14,953 bases of DNA, from NCBI GenBank assembly GCA_945861195.1, contig CAMATS010000018.1, positions 1 to 14,953 of the forward strand, written 5' to 3'. Below, in pieces: positions 6,642 through 14,953 of this stretch. How positions within the stretch are numbered: position 1 is the first letter of the stretch; each line of letters starts with the position of its first letter. The notes below the pieces were generated by a model. It was not told where the DNA came from. It saw only the letters and a list, made by a program, of their open reading frames with translations, and ran no database searches. Made by a program: the position numbers and the translations under genes. The DNA comes from Rhodoferax sp. OV413 (lineage in GTDB: Bacteria; Pseudomonadota; Gammaproteobacteria; Burkholderiales; Burkholderiaceae_C).

Positions 6642-8777
6642 TCAGGTTGCCAGCCGCGACAGGTCGGCGACCCGGTTCATGGCTTCGAACAGGCTTTTGA
6701 GCAGTCCTTGGCGGTTCAGCCGCAAATCGATCTCCTCGGCGTTCACCATAACGCCATCAAAGAAGGCATCCACCGGCGCGCGCAGCGCCGCCAGCGCCTG
6801 CAGAGAGCCGGTGTAGTCACCGCCCTCAAACAGCGCCTGCGCCCGGGGCAGGACCGCCTGCATAGCGCTGTACAAGGCCATTTCTGCCGGCTCCTTGAGC
6901 AGCACCGGGCTGACATGGGCATCCACCGCGGCCGCTTTTTTGAGGATGTTGCCAATGCGTTTGTTGGCAGCGGCCAGCGCGGCGCTTTCGGGCAGGGCGG
7001 CGAAGGCGCGCACAGCGGCCAGCCTGGCACGGATTTCACCCCAACTTGCGAGATCGGGACTGGCCAATACCGCCGAAACATTTGCAAAGGGATGCCCCTC
7101 GGACTCCAACAATCCAACGATGCGCTCTTGAAAAAAGAGTTCAAGCTTGGGACGAAGCTCATCTTTAGGAGCAATCAACCCATTCATGAAAGCAGCATGC
7201 CCAAATTCGATCAGTTGCCGAACAGTGATCTGCAATGACCTATCCATGAGCATCCGCACCACCCCCAGCGCATGCCGGCGCAGCGCAAAGGGGTCCTTGT
7301 CACCGGTCGGCAGGTTGCCGATGCCGAACATGCCCACCAGGGTTTCCAGCTTGTCTGCCAGCGCCAGCACCAGGCCCACCATGTTGCGCGGCAGGGCGTC
7401 CCCGGCAAAACGCGGCTTGTAATGGTCTTCAATAGCGGTGGCGATGGCATCGCCCAGGCCATCGTGGCGCGCGTAGTAGGCGCCCATAGTGCCCTGCAGC
7501 TCGGGGAACTCGCCCACCATGTCGGTCAGCAGGTCAGTCTTGGCCAGGCGGGCTGCGGTGTCGACGCTGGCCACTAAGGCCGCGTCACCCAGCTGCTGTG
7601 CGATGCTGCAGGCAATGCTGCGCACGCGTGCCATGCGTTCGCCCTGGCTGCCCAGCTTGTTGTGGTAAACCACCTTGGACAGGCCCTCAACGCGGGACTC
7701 CAGCGTTTTCTTGCGGTCCTGGTTGAAGAAAAACTGGGCGTCGGCCAGACGGGGCCGTACCACGCGTTCGTTGCCGCCAATCACCGCGCTGGGGTCGGCC
7801 GGGCTGATGTTGCTCACCACCAGAAAGCGGCTGGTCAGCTTGCCAGCGCCGTCGAGCAGCGGGAAATATTTCTGGTTGGCCTGCATCGTCAGGATCAGGC
7901 ACTCCTGCGGCACATCCAGAAATTCTTCGTCAAAACTGCACACCATTACATTGGGACGCTCGACCAGGCCGGTCACCTCATTCAGCAGCGCGTCGTCCAT
8001 CAGCACCTGATAGCCGGGGCCGAGCTTTTCGGCTGCGCCGGACAGCAGATTGACCATGGCGAGCCGCCGCGCAGAAAAGTTAGCGATCACTGCGCCGTCC
8101 CGCAGAAGGGTGTCGGCGTAGTCGTCGGCATGGGCAATGCGCACCGGCGACAGGCTGGCCTCAAAGCGGTGCCCTTCGGTCACATTGCCCGAGGTCAGGC
8201 CAAGCGCTTTGACAGCAATGACGTCAGCACCATGCAGCGCCATCAAACCATGGGCCGGGCGAACAAAGCTCACCGTGCTCCACCCAGGGAATTCGCAATC
8301 CCGCTCGAGCTGGTAGCTCATCACCTTGGGAATCGGCAATTTGGCAAGCGTCTCGTCCAGGGCTTTTTGCAAGCCCTCAGCCAAGCTGACGCCGGCTTCT
8401 TTACGCGCCAACAACAGGACCTCAGACTTGCCGTCCATAGCCCGTTGCAGCTCGGCTACAGCGTTGGCATGTGCACCCAGGGAGTGGAGTTTTTTCAGCA
8501 GGGCCGGCGTTGCCAGGCCCGTGGCATCCAGGCCGACTGCCACCGGCATGAGTTTTTGCACTACGGCCTTGGCCGGAGCCTGCGCCAATACGCCAGCCAC
8601 ATGAACCGCCAAGCGGCGCGGCGAAGCAAAGTCACAGACTTTTGCATCCAGCGCGGCCAGTCCTTGGGCTTTGAGACCGTCGGCCAGCAGGCTGGCAAAG
8701 GCCAGGCCGAGCTTGTTGAGTGCCTTGGGCGGCAATTCTTCAACAAAAAGCTCCAGCAAAAGATTTTGCGTTGTCAT
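6642..8777 (-). CDS. glyS: Glycyl-tRNA synthetase beta subunit
   Basis: The beta subunit of the bacterial heterotetrameric glycyl-tRNA synthetase; it binds tRNA-Gly while the alpha subunit holds the catalytic site. The 711-residue product begins NLLLELFVEELPPKAL, the conserved GlyS N-terminus, and runs through typical blocks (ASPRRLAV, SFVRPAHGLMALHG, VTEGHRF, FLVVSNI, DKLETLVGMFGIGNLPTGDKDPFALRR) to a C-terminal anticodon-binding helical domain. Length is normal. The ATG at 8777 overlaps the glyQ stop by 4 bp and has no separate Shine-Dalgarno, so it is coupled to glyQ; the open frame up to 8837 lies inside glyQ. A patch of lower GC is seen at 7081-7260, described under findings. Confidence 0.97.
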   Translation of the reverse strand: MTTQNLLLELFVEELPPKALNKLGLAFASLLADGLKAQGLAALDAKVCDFASPRRLAVHVAGVLAQAPAKAVVQKLMPVAVGLDATGLATPALLKKLHSLGAHANAVAELQRAMDGKSEVLLLARKEAGVSLAEGLQKALDETLAKLPIPKVMSYQLERDCEFPGWSTVSFVRPAHGLMALHGADVIAVKALGLTSGNVTEGHRFEASLSPVRIAHADDYADTLLRDGAVIANFSARRLAMVNLLSGAAEKLGPGYQVLMDDALLNEVTGLVERPNVMVCSFDEEFLDVPQECLILTMQANQKYFPLLDGAGKLTSRFLVVSNISPADPSAVIGGNERVVRPRLADAQFFFNQDRKKTLESRVEGLSKVVYHNKLGSQGERMARVRSIACSIAQQLGDAALVASVDTAARLAKTDLLTDMVGEFPELQGTMGAYYARHDGLGDAIATAIEDHYKPRFAGDALPRNMVGLVLALADKLETLVGMFGIGNLPTGDKDPFALRRHALGVVRMLMDRSLQITVRQLIEFGHAAFMNGLIAPKDELRPKLELFFQERIVGLLESEGHPFANVSAVLASPDLASWGEIRARLAAVRAFAALPESAALAAANKRIGNILKKAAAVDAHVSPVLLKEPAEMALYSAMQAVLPRAQALFEGGDYTGSLQALAALRAPVDAFFDGVMVNAEEIDLRLNRQGLLKSLFEAMNRVADLSRLAT

Positions 8778-9709
8778 GGCTGTGCGCTTTGGCTTGACAC
8801 CACAGACGGAGTTTTTTTTGGCATCTGGGCAACCCACTCAGCCGGCGCCATGGGGAAACCCAGGCGTTCACGACTCTCCAAGTAGCACTGCGCCACGCCG
8901 CGGGCAATTTGACGAATGCGTCCCATATAGGCCGCGCGTTCGGTGACGCTGATGGCACCGCGGGCATCAAGCAGATTGAAGGTGTGTGCGGCCTTGAGCA
9001 CCTGCTCGTAGGCAGGCAGCGCCAGGGGCACGGCGATCAAATGGCGCGCCTGCTTTTCGTGGGCCGTAAAAGCGCCAAACAAAAAATCTGTGTCGCTGTG
9101 CTCAAAGTTGTAAGTCGATTGTTCAAGCTCGTTTTGTTTGTAGACATCACCATAGCTCAAGGTGTCGGTCCATTTCAGTTTGTAGACGTTGTCCACCCCC
9201 TGCAGGTACATGGCCAGACGCTCCAGACCGTAGGTGATCTCCCCGGTGACCGGCTTGCAGTCGATGCCGCCGACCTGCTGAAAATAGGTGAACTGGGTCA
9301 CTTCCATGCCATTGAGCCAAACCTCCCAGCCCAGCCCCCAGGCCCCCAGGGTTGGATTTTCCCAGTCGTCCTCGACAAAGCGGACATCATTCGCTTTCAG
9401 GTCAAAGCCCAGCGCCTCCAGCGAGCCCAGGTACAGCTCCAAAATATTGGCCGGCGCTGGCTTGAGCACCACCTGGTACTGGTAATAATGTTGTAGGCGG
9501 TTCGGGTTTTCGCCATAGCGCCCATCCTTTGGCCGCCGACTGGGTTGCACATAGGCGGCTCGCCAAGGCTCGGGGCCTATGGCTCGCAAAAACGTGGCGG
9601 TGTGAGACGTTCCGGCTCCAACCTCCATATCGTAGGGCTGCAGCAAAGCGCAGCCATGCGCGTCCCAATACGACTGCAATTTCAAAATGATGTGTTGGAA
9701 GGTCAACAT
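8774..9709 (-). CDS. glyQ: Glycyl-tRNA synthetase alpha subunit
   Basis: The catalytic class II subunit that activates glycine with ATP and charges tRNA-Gly together with GlyS. The 311-residue protein starts MLTFQHIILKLQSYWDAHGC as usual. The motif 2-type region VQPSRRPKDGRYGENPNR is at 54-71 and the motif 3-type TGEITYGLERLAMYL is at 155-169. The body is full length; the C-terminal tail (about 300-311) is variable and overlaps glyS. The 79-bp gap to lnt (9710-9788) is the widest in this run and could hold a promoter, but I see no convincing -35/-10 pair or terminator there. The Shine-Dalgarno is weak. Confidence 0.97.
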   Translation of the reverse strand: MLTFQHIILKLQSYWDAHGCALLQPYDMEVGAGTSHTATFLRAIGPEPWRAAYVQPSRRPKDGRYGENPNRLQHYYQYQVVLKPAPANILELYLGSLEALGFDLKANDVRFVEDDWENPTLGAWGLGWEVWLNGMEVTQFTYFQQVGGIDCKPVTGEITYGLERLAMYLQGVDNVYKLKWTDTLSYGDVYKQNELEQSTYNFEHSDTDFLFGAFTAHEKQARHLIAVPLALPAYEQVLKAAHTFNLLDARGAISVTERAAYMGRIRQIARGVAQCYLESRERLGFPMAPAEWVAQMPKKTPSVVSSQSAQP

Positions 9710-9788
9710 GACTGGTCTGGGTTCACAGGCGGCAGAACCCGGGGTGTGGCAACAGGCGCACCAAGGTGTCGTGTGTAAAAATTGAATT

Positions 9789-11453
9789 TTAAGGGCGTTC
9801 GGCTGCGCTGCGAGTACCGGTCTGTCGCCTCATTTGGTCTTGGCGCCAGCGCCACAGCAGCACAATCGTGGCAGCCAACCAGTAAGGCCACAAACCAAAG
9901 CGCGCCACCCACCAGGCATAAGGCGTAGTACCGGTACGCCCTTCGACCTCACCGATCAAAACCGCAGCGGTGTCGCGTGGCAGTTGGCTTAACACCCGGG
10001 CTTGGTGGTCCACAATGGCGGTCAGCCCGGTATTGGTGGCGAGCAGGAAAGGCCGATGAAACTCCAGCGCTCGCAAACGGGCGATCTGCAAATGTTGATC
10101 CATCGCAAGGCTGCCGCCAAACCAAGCCAAATTGCTGACATTGACAAAGATGCTGGGGGCCTTGGCCGCCACCAGAAACTGCTGTGCCAATTCCTCACCA
10201 AACAGGTCTTCGTAACAAATATTCGGAGCTAATCTTTGGCCGCGCCACGCAAAACCGGCTTGGCCCAAAGCACCACGCGTGAAGTCTCCCAAGGGTATGT
10301 TCATCAGTTGGGTGAACCACCTGAACCCGGTCGGGATGAACTCGCCAAAAGGCACAAGGTGGTGCTTGTCATAACGCCAGGGAACAGGCTCGCCGGGCCG
10401 AAGTCCGAGAACCGAATTGGTGTAGCCCTGCTCCAAATCTCCCAGTGGAATACCGATCAAGGCCGCCTGCTCGCCGTCAGAAAATCGCCGGCTCAGGGCT
10501 GCCGCATAACCCTCTGGCAATTGCTGAGGAAGCAGCGGAATAGCGGTTTCCGGGGCCAGCACCAAATCAGTTTTAGCCTGTTGCAGTTGCTCGCCGTACC
10601 ATTGCAGCGCCCTCGGCACGCCTGAGCCGGGCTCAAATTTTTGATCCTGCGCAATATTGCCCTGAAGCAGAGTGACGCTAAGGCGGCCGTTGCTCGACGA
10701 CATGGCAGGCAAAAGCCAAGATCCCACCATGGGCAGGAAAAGCACACAGCCGATACCAAGCAGGGCGGCTCCGCTGAAATGCCAGGACCGGCTGTGGAAA
10801 ATTTGCGCCAACAACATGGCGATCCAGGCGGCGAGGGCGCATAAACCATAGGCGCCTAGCCACGGCGCATAGCCGGCCAATGGGCTGTCCGCATGGGCAT
10901 AGGCTGCTCCACCCCAGCCAAATCCGGTTAGCCAAAGACCTCTCGCCAACTCAGCTAAGAGCCACAAAGCTGCAAAGAAAATAGCCTGGTAGCTGGCCTT
11001 GTCGGGCGCTAGTCTTACGTAGATGGCGCAGGCGGCGGCATAGTACAGCCCCAAAAAAGCTGCTAATGCCAGCACCGCCAAGGCCGAGACCGCTGCGGAT
11101 AGGCCGCCATAGGTGTTCATGGCAACAAAGGTCCAGCCGAAGACGCTGCCCAACCAGGCCAGCGCAAACAAGTAGCCGTAAGTCAATGCTGGGGTCGACC
11201 AGGCCTGCTCCAGACCGGCGGATTGTGCAGATCGGCGGGCCGATTGAAGCAGGTAGGCCAGCAGGCAGAGTGAGAGCAGTTGCAGTAACCAGAAGCCCTG
11301 TCCAGCCCGGCAACCTAGTGCTTCAAGCCAGGGTGCGCTCAAGCCTTGCGGCCAAGCCATGCTCAAGGCCTGCGCATAGCCAGCCACCAAAGACAACGCA
11401 ATCTTGACGACTCGCAAGCCGCCCGAGGGCCGCGGCAGCAGAGCAGCAAGCAT
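9789..11453 (-). CDS. lnt: Apolipoprotein N-acyltransferase
   Basis: Lnt adds the third acyl chain to the N-terminal cysteine of lipoproteins, in the inner membrane facing the periplasm, before Lol sorting. The 554-residue protein has an N-terminal membrane region with several helices to about 245, then a nitrilase-fold domain. The catalytic triad is Glu302 (LAPETAIP), Lys363 (YDKHHLVPFGEF) and Cys413 (NICYEDLFGEE), matching the positions known from E. coli. A final hydrophobic helix lies near 515-535. It is somewhat longer than the E. coli enzyme, mostly in the N-terminal half. It follows corC by 24 bp, the conserved corC-lnt pairing. No clear Shine-Dalgarno precedes the ATG. Confidence 0.96.
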   Translation of the reverse strand: MLAALLPRPSGGLRVVKIALSLVAGYAQALSMAWPQGLSAPWLEALGCRAGQGFWLLQLLSLCLLAYLLQSARRSAQSAGLEQAWSTPALTYGYLFALAWLGSVFGWTFVAMNTYGGLSAAVSALAVLALAAFLGLYYAAACAIYVRLAPDKASYQAIFFAALWLLAELARGLWLTGFGWGGAAYAHADSPLAGYAPWLGAYGLCALAAWIAMLLAQIFHSRSWHFSGAALLGIGCVLFLPMVGSWLLPAMSSSNGRLSVTLLQGNIAQDQKFEPGSGVPRALQWYGEQLQQAKTDLVLAPETAIPLLPQQLPEGYAAALSRRFSDGEQAALIGIPLGDLEQGYTNSVLGLRPGEPVPWRYDKHHLVPFGEFIPTGFRWFTQLMNIPLGDFTRGALGQAGFAWRGQRLAPNICYEDLFGEELAQQFLVAAKAPSIFVNVSNLAWFGGSLAMDQHLQIARLRALEFHRPFLLATNTGLTAIVDHQARVLSQLPRDTAAVLIGEVEGRTGTTPYAWWVARFGLWPYWLAATIVLLWRWRQDQMRRQTGTRSAAERP

Positions 11454-11477
11454 ATTCAGGAGGGGCTCAGGGCGGGT

Positions 11478-12353
11478 TTACGGCGGTGTCTGTTCAAGCC
11501 GCGAGACCTTGAACCATTTGACTGCGCCACCCTTGGTGTGCATCACCACAAACCTGAGCCCTGCGAGCTCGTGGCGCTCGCCGCGCTTGGGCACATGACC
11601 CATTTCGTGGGCAATCATGCCACCGATGGTGTCAAACTCGTCACCAGATTCATGCGGGCCCAATTGAACTCCAAAGGCATCATTGACCCGCTCTATGGCC
11701 GTATCCCCACTGACACGAAAGGTTCGGTCGGCGAGGCTGAAAATGTCACCGGCATCATCCGCAATATCGAATTCATCTTCGATTTCACCGACTATTTGCT
11801 CGAGCACGTCTTCAATTGTGATTAGGCCAGCGACGCGGCCGAACTCATCGATCACGATGGCCAGGTGGTTGCGGTTGCCCCGAAAGTCACGCAGCAAATC
11901 ATTCAGCCCCTTGGTCTCCGGCACAAAAACGGCGGGACGCAACAGCGCACGAATGTTCAGTTCAGGCGCCCGCTGAAGTTTGAGCAGGTCTTTGGCCATC
12001 AAAATGCCAATGATATTTTCCCGTTCCCCCTCAAATACCGGAAAACGCGAGTGCGCGGTATCGATAACCACATGCATCAAGGCGTCGTACGCCTCGTCGA
12101 TGTCTACCAGATCCATGCGGGTCGCTGGCACCATCACATCACCAGCGGACATATCAGCCATACGAATCACGCCTTCGAGCATGATGCGGGACTCAGGACC
12201 GATGATGTTGTTGTCTTCTGCCTCGGCGAGAGTTTCAATCAGCTCAGCCGTTGAGTCAGGACCGGGGTGTATGAATTCGGCAAGTTTTTGCAGAAATGTC
12301 CGCTTGTCTCCCTTGTCTGGAAGGCGGGCAGGATGAGGTTCGGGCACAGCCAA
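11478..12353 (-). CDS. corC: CorC/HlyC-type CBS-domain protein (magnesium/cobalt handling)
   Basis: A member of the hemolysin C/CorC family, cytoplasmic CBS proteins linked to magnesium and cobalt efflux or membrane integrity. From the TTG at 12353 the product is 291 residues, the usual family length. A CBS pair spans about 68-190 (MVPATRMDLVDI, SRFPVFEGERENIIGILMAKDLL, LAIVIDEFGRVAGLITIEDVLEQIVGEIEDEFD), followed by the transporter-associated C-terminal domain (about 200-285). There is no N-terminal membrane domain, as in short CorC proteins. The start is uncertain: TTG at 12353 has AAGAG 7 nt upstream and GTG at 12347 is an alternative; there is no suitable ATG. The open frame continues to 12479, but only through the rRNA terminator. 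The gene heads the corC-lnt-glyQS run. Confidence 0.9.
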   Translation of the reverse strand: MAVPEPHPARLPDKGDKRTFLQKLAEFIHPGPDSTAELIETLAEAEDNNIIGPESRIMLEGVIRMADMSAGDVMVPATRMDLVDIDEAYDALMHVVIDTAHSRFPVFEGERENIIGILMAKDLLKLQRAPELNIRALLRPAVFVPETKGLNDLLRDFRGNRNHLAIVIDEFGRVAGLITIEDVLEQIVGEIEDEFDIADDAGDIFSLADRTFRVSGDTAIERVNDAFGVQLGPHESGDEFDTIGGMIAHEMGHVPKRGERHELAGLRFVVMHTKGGAVKWFKVSRLEQTPP

Positions 12354-12360
12354 TGAAAAA

Positions 12361-12365
12361 CTCTT
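12361..12365 (-). promoter_or_regulatory. Weak ribosome binding site supporting the corC TTG start
   Basis: Reads AAGAG on the minus strand, 7 nt before TTG at 12353 and 13 nt before the alternative GTG. Between here and the rRNA terminator (12366-12425) I see no clear promoter, although one is expected for corC. Confidence 0.4.
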
Positions 12366-12425
12366 GCGTTTGTGGATGAACCCCAAGGATAGCGGATTCA
12401 GGCTACACCGAGCGAACGAGGGACG

Positions 12426-12458
12426 AAAAAAAACGCCCAATTTTTCAACTGGGCGTTT
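12426..12458 (-). terminator. Intrinsic terminator of the rRNA operon
   Basis: In the transcript a 9-bp stem AAACGCCCA / TGGGCGTTT with a 10-nt loop (paired bases 12450-12458 and 12431-12439) runs directly into eight U residues (12426-12433). It lies 12 nt after the 5S 3' end and separates rRNA from corC. Confidence 0.92.
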
Positions 12459-12470
12459 CTCGGTTGGGTA

Positions 12471-12585
12471 GCCTGACAATGTCCTACTTTCACACGGGAA
12501 TCCGCACTATCATTGGCGCAGAGGCGTTTCACTGTCCTGTTCGGGATGGGAAGGAGTGGTACCACCTCGCTATGGTCGTCAGGCT
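12471..12585 (-). rRNA. rrf: 5S ribosomal RNA
   Basis: About 115 nt matching Burkholderiales 5S rRNA from memory. Helix I pairs the 5' GCCTGAC (12579-12585) with the 3' GTCAGGC (12471-12477). The internal blocks CCCATCCCGAACAGGACAGT and GTGCGGATTCCCGTGTGAAA are the conserved loop and helix regions. The ends may be off by one or two bases. It is the last gene of the operon before the terminator. Confidence 0.95.
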
Positions 12586-12743
12586 TAACTTTTTGTTGCC
12601 TTGACTAGGTCAAGACAACCAATTTATAGAGCTAATCAGCTTGTCGGTTTTACGACCCTGCACAGTCTTGCGACTATGCAGGTATTTTGAATGCGTCAAC
12701 TTGGCATAACTTCCCTGATCCGCAAATTGCAGATCAAAGTTAT
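12586..12743 (-). other. 23S-5S internal transcribed spacer with three hairpins
   Basis: This 158-nt spacer holds no tRNA. Three inverted repeats would fold in the precursor. Positions 12717-12735 give an 8-bp stem just after the 23S end. Positions 12658-12681 give a 10-bp stem with one G-U pair and a GCAA tetraloop. Positions 12595-12619 give an 11-bp stem with a 3-nt loop just before 5S. By analogy with other rRNA precursors they may guide RNase III or RNase E processing. Confidence 0.7.

Positions 12744-14953
<2,210 letters not shown>

Noticed and set aside
7662..8885. Long plus-strand open frame (407 codons) opposite glyS
   Set aside because: No domain pattern is visible, and the minus strand encodes complete glyS.
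12354..12479. N-terminal extension of corC to an ATG at 12479
   Set aside because: It would translate through the rRNA terminator and into the 5S 3' end; the family length is met from the TTG at 12353.

Overview
The protein-coding part of the window (about 1-12400) looks like a chromosome of a betaproteobacterium, order Burkholderiales, probably family Comamonadaceae. This rests on the GC-rich coding style, the protein sequences, the order glyQ-glyS-gmhB-plsC, and the 5S rRNA and 3' end of the 23S rRNA. I see no mobile element, CRISPR array, tRNA, or phage or plasmid gene.

Region 1 (1-4478) is a divergent locus for branched-chain amino acid catabolism. On the minus strand a MerR-family regulator (LiuR type), a hot-dog thioesterase, isovaleryl-CoA dehydrogenase (liuA) and a beta-carbonic anhydrase (cut by the window start) follow each other closely. 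Facing them on the plus strand are a metallo-beta-lactamase-fold hydrolase and an EamA-type membrane transporter. A near-perfect 22-bp palindrome at 2359-2380 lies between the two arms and fits a LiuR operator. Its left half doubles as the -35 element of a good promoter for the hydrolase. The carbonic anhydrase could supply bicarbonate to the biotin-dependent carboxylase that acts after LiuA.

Region 2 (4447-12353) is one minus-strand run, in transcription order corC, lnt, glyQ, glyS, gmhB, plsC and a YgjP-type metallopeptidase. Junctions are 4-bp overlaps or gaps of 9 to 79 bp. It combines glycyl-tRNA synthetase (alpha and beta subunits) with envelope functions: lipoprotein N-acylation, heptose precursor synthesis and phosphatidic acid synthesis. 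Its 3' end overlaps the convergent EamA gene by 32 bp.

Region 3 (12426-14953) is the end of a ribosomal RNA operon on the minus strand: most of a 23S gene (cut by the window end), a spacer with three strong hairpins, 5S rRNA and an intrinsic terminator. The 23S gene is the most surprising part. Its last roughly 350-400 nt read as Burkholderiales, but domains II-V carry many motifs I associate with Alphaproteobacteria, and a roughly 50-nt hairpin is inserted at helix 45, a classic intervening-sequence site. This is either a chimeric assembly joined in conserved rRNA or a natural mosaic rRNA gene; the sequence alone cannot decide.
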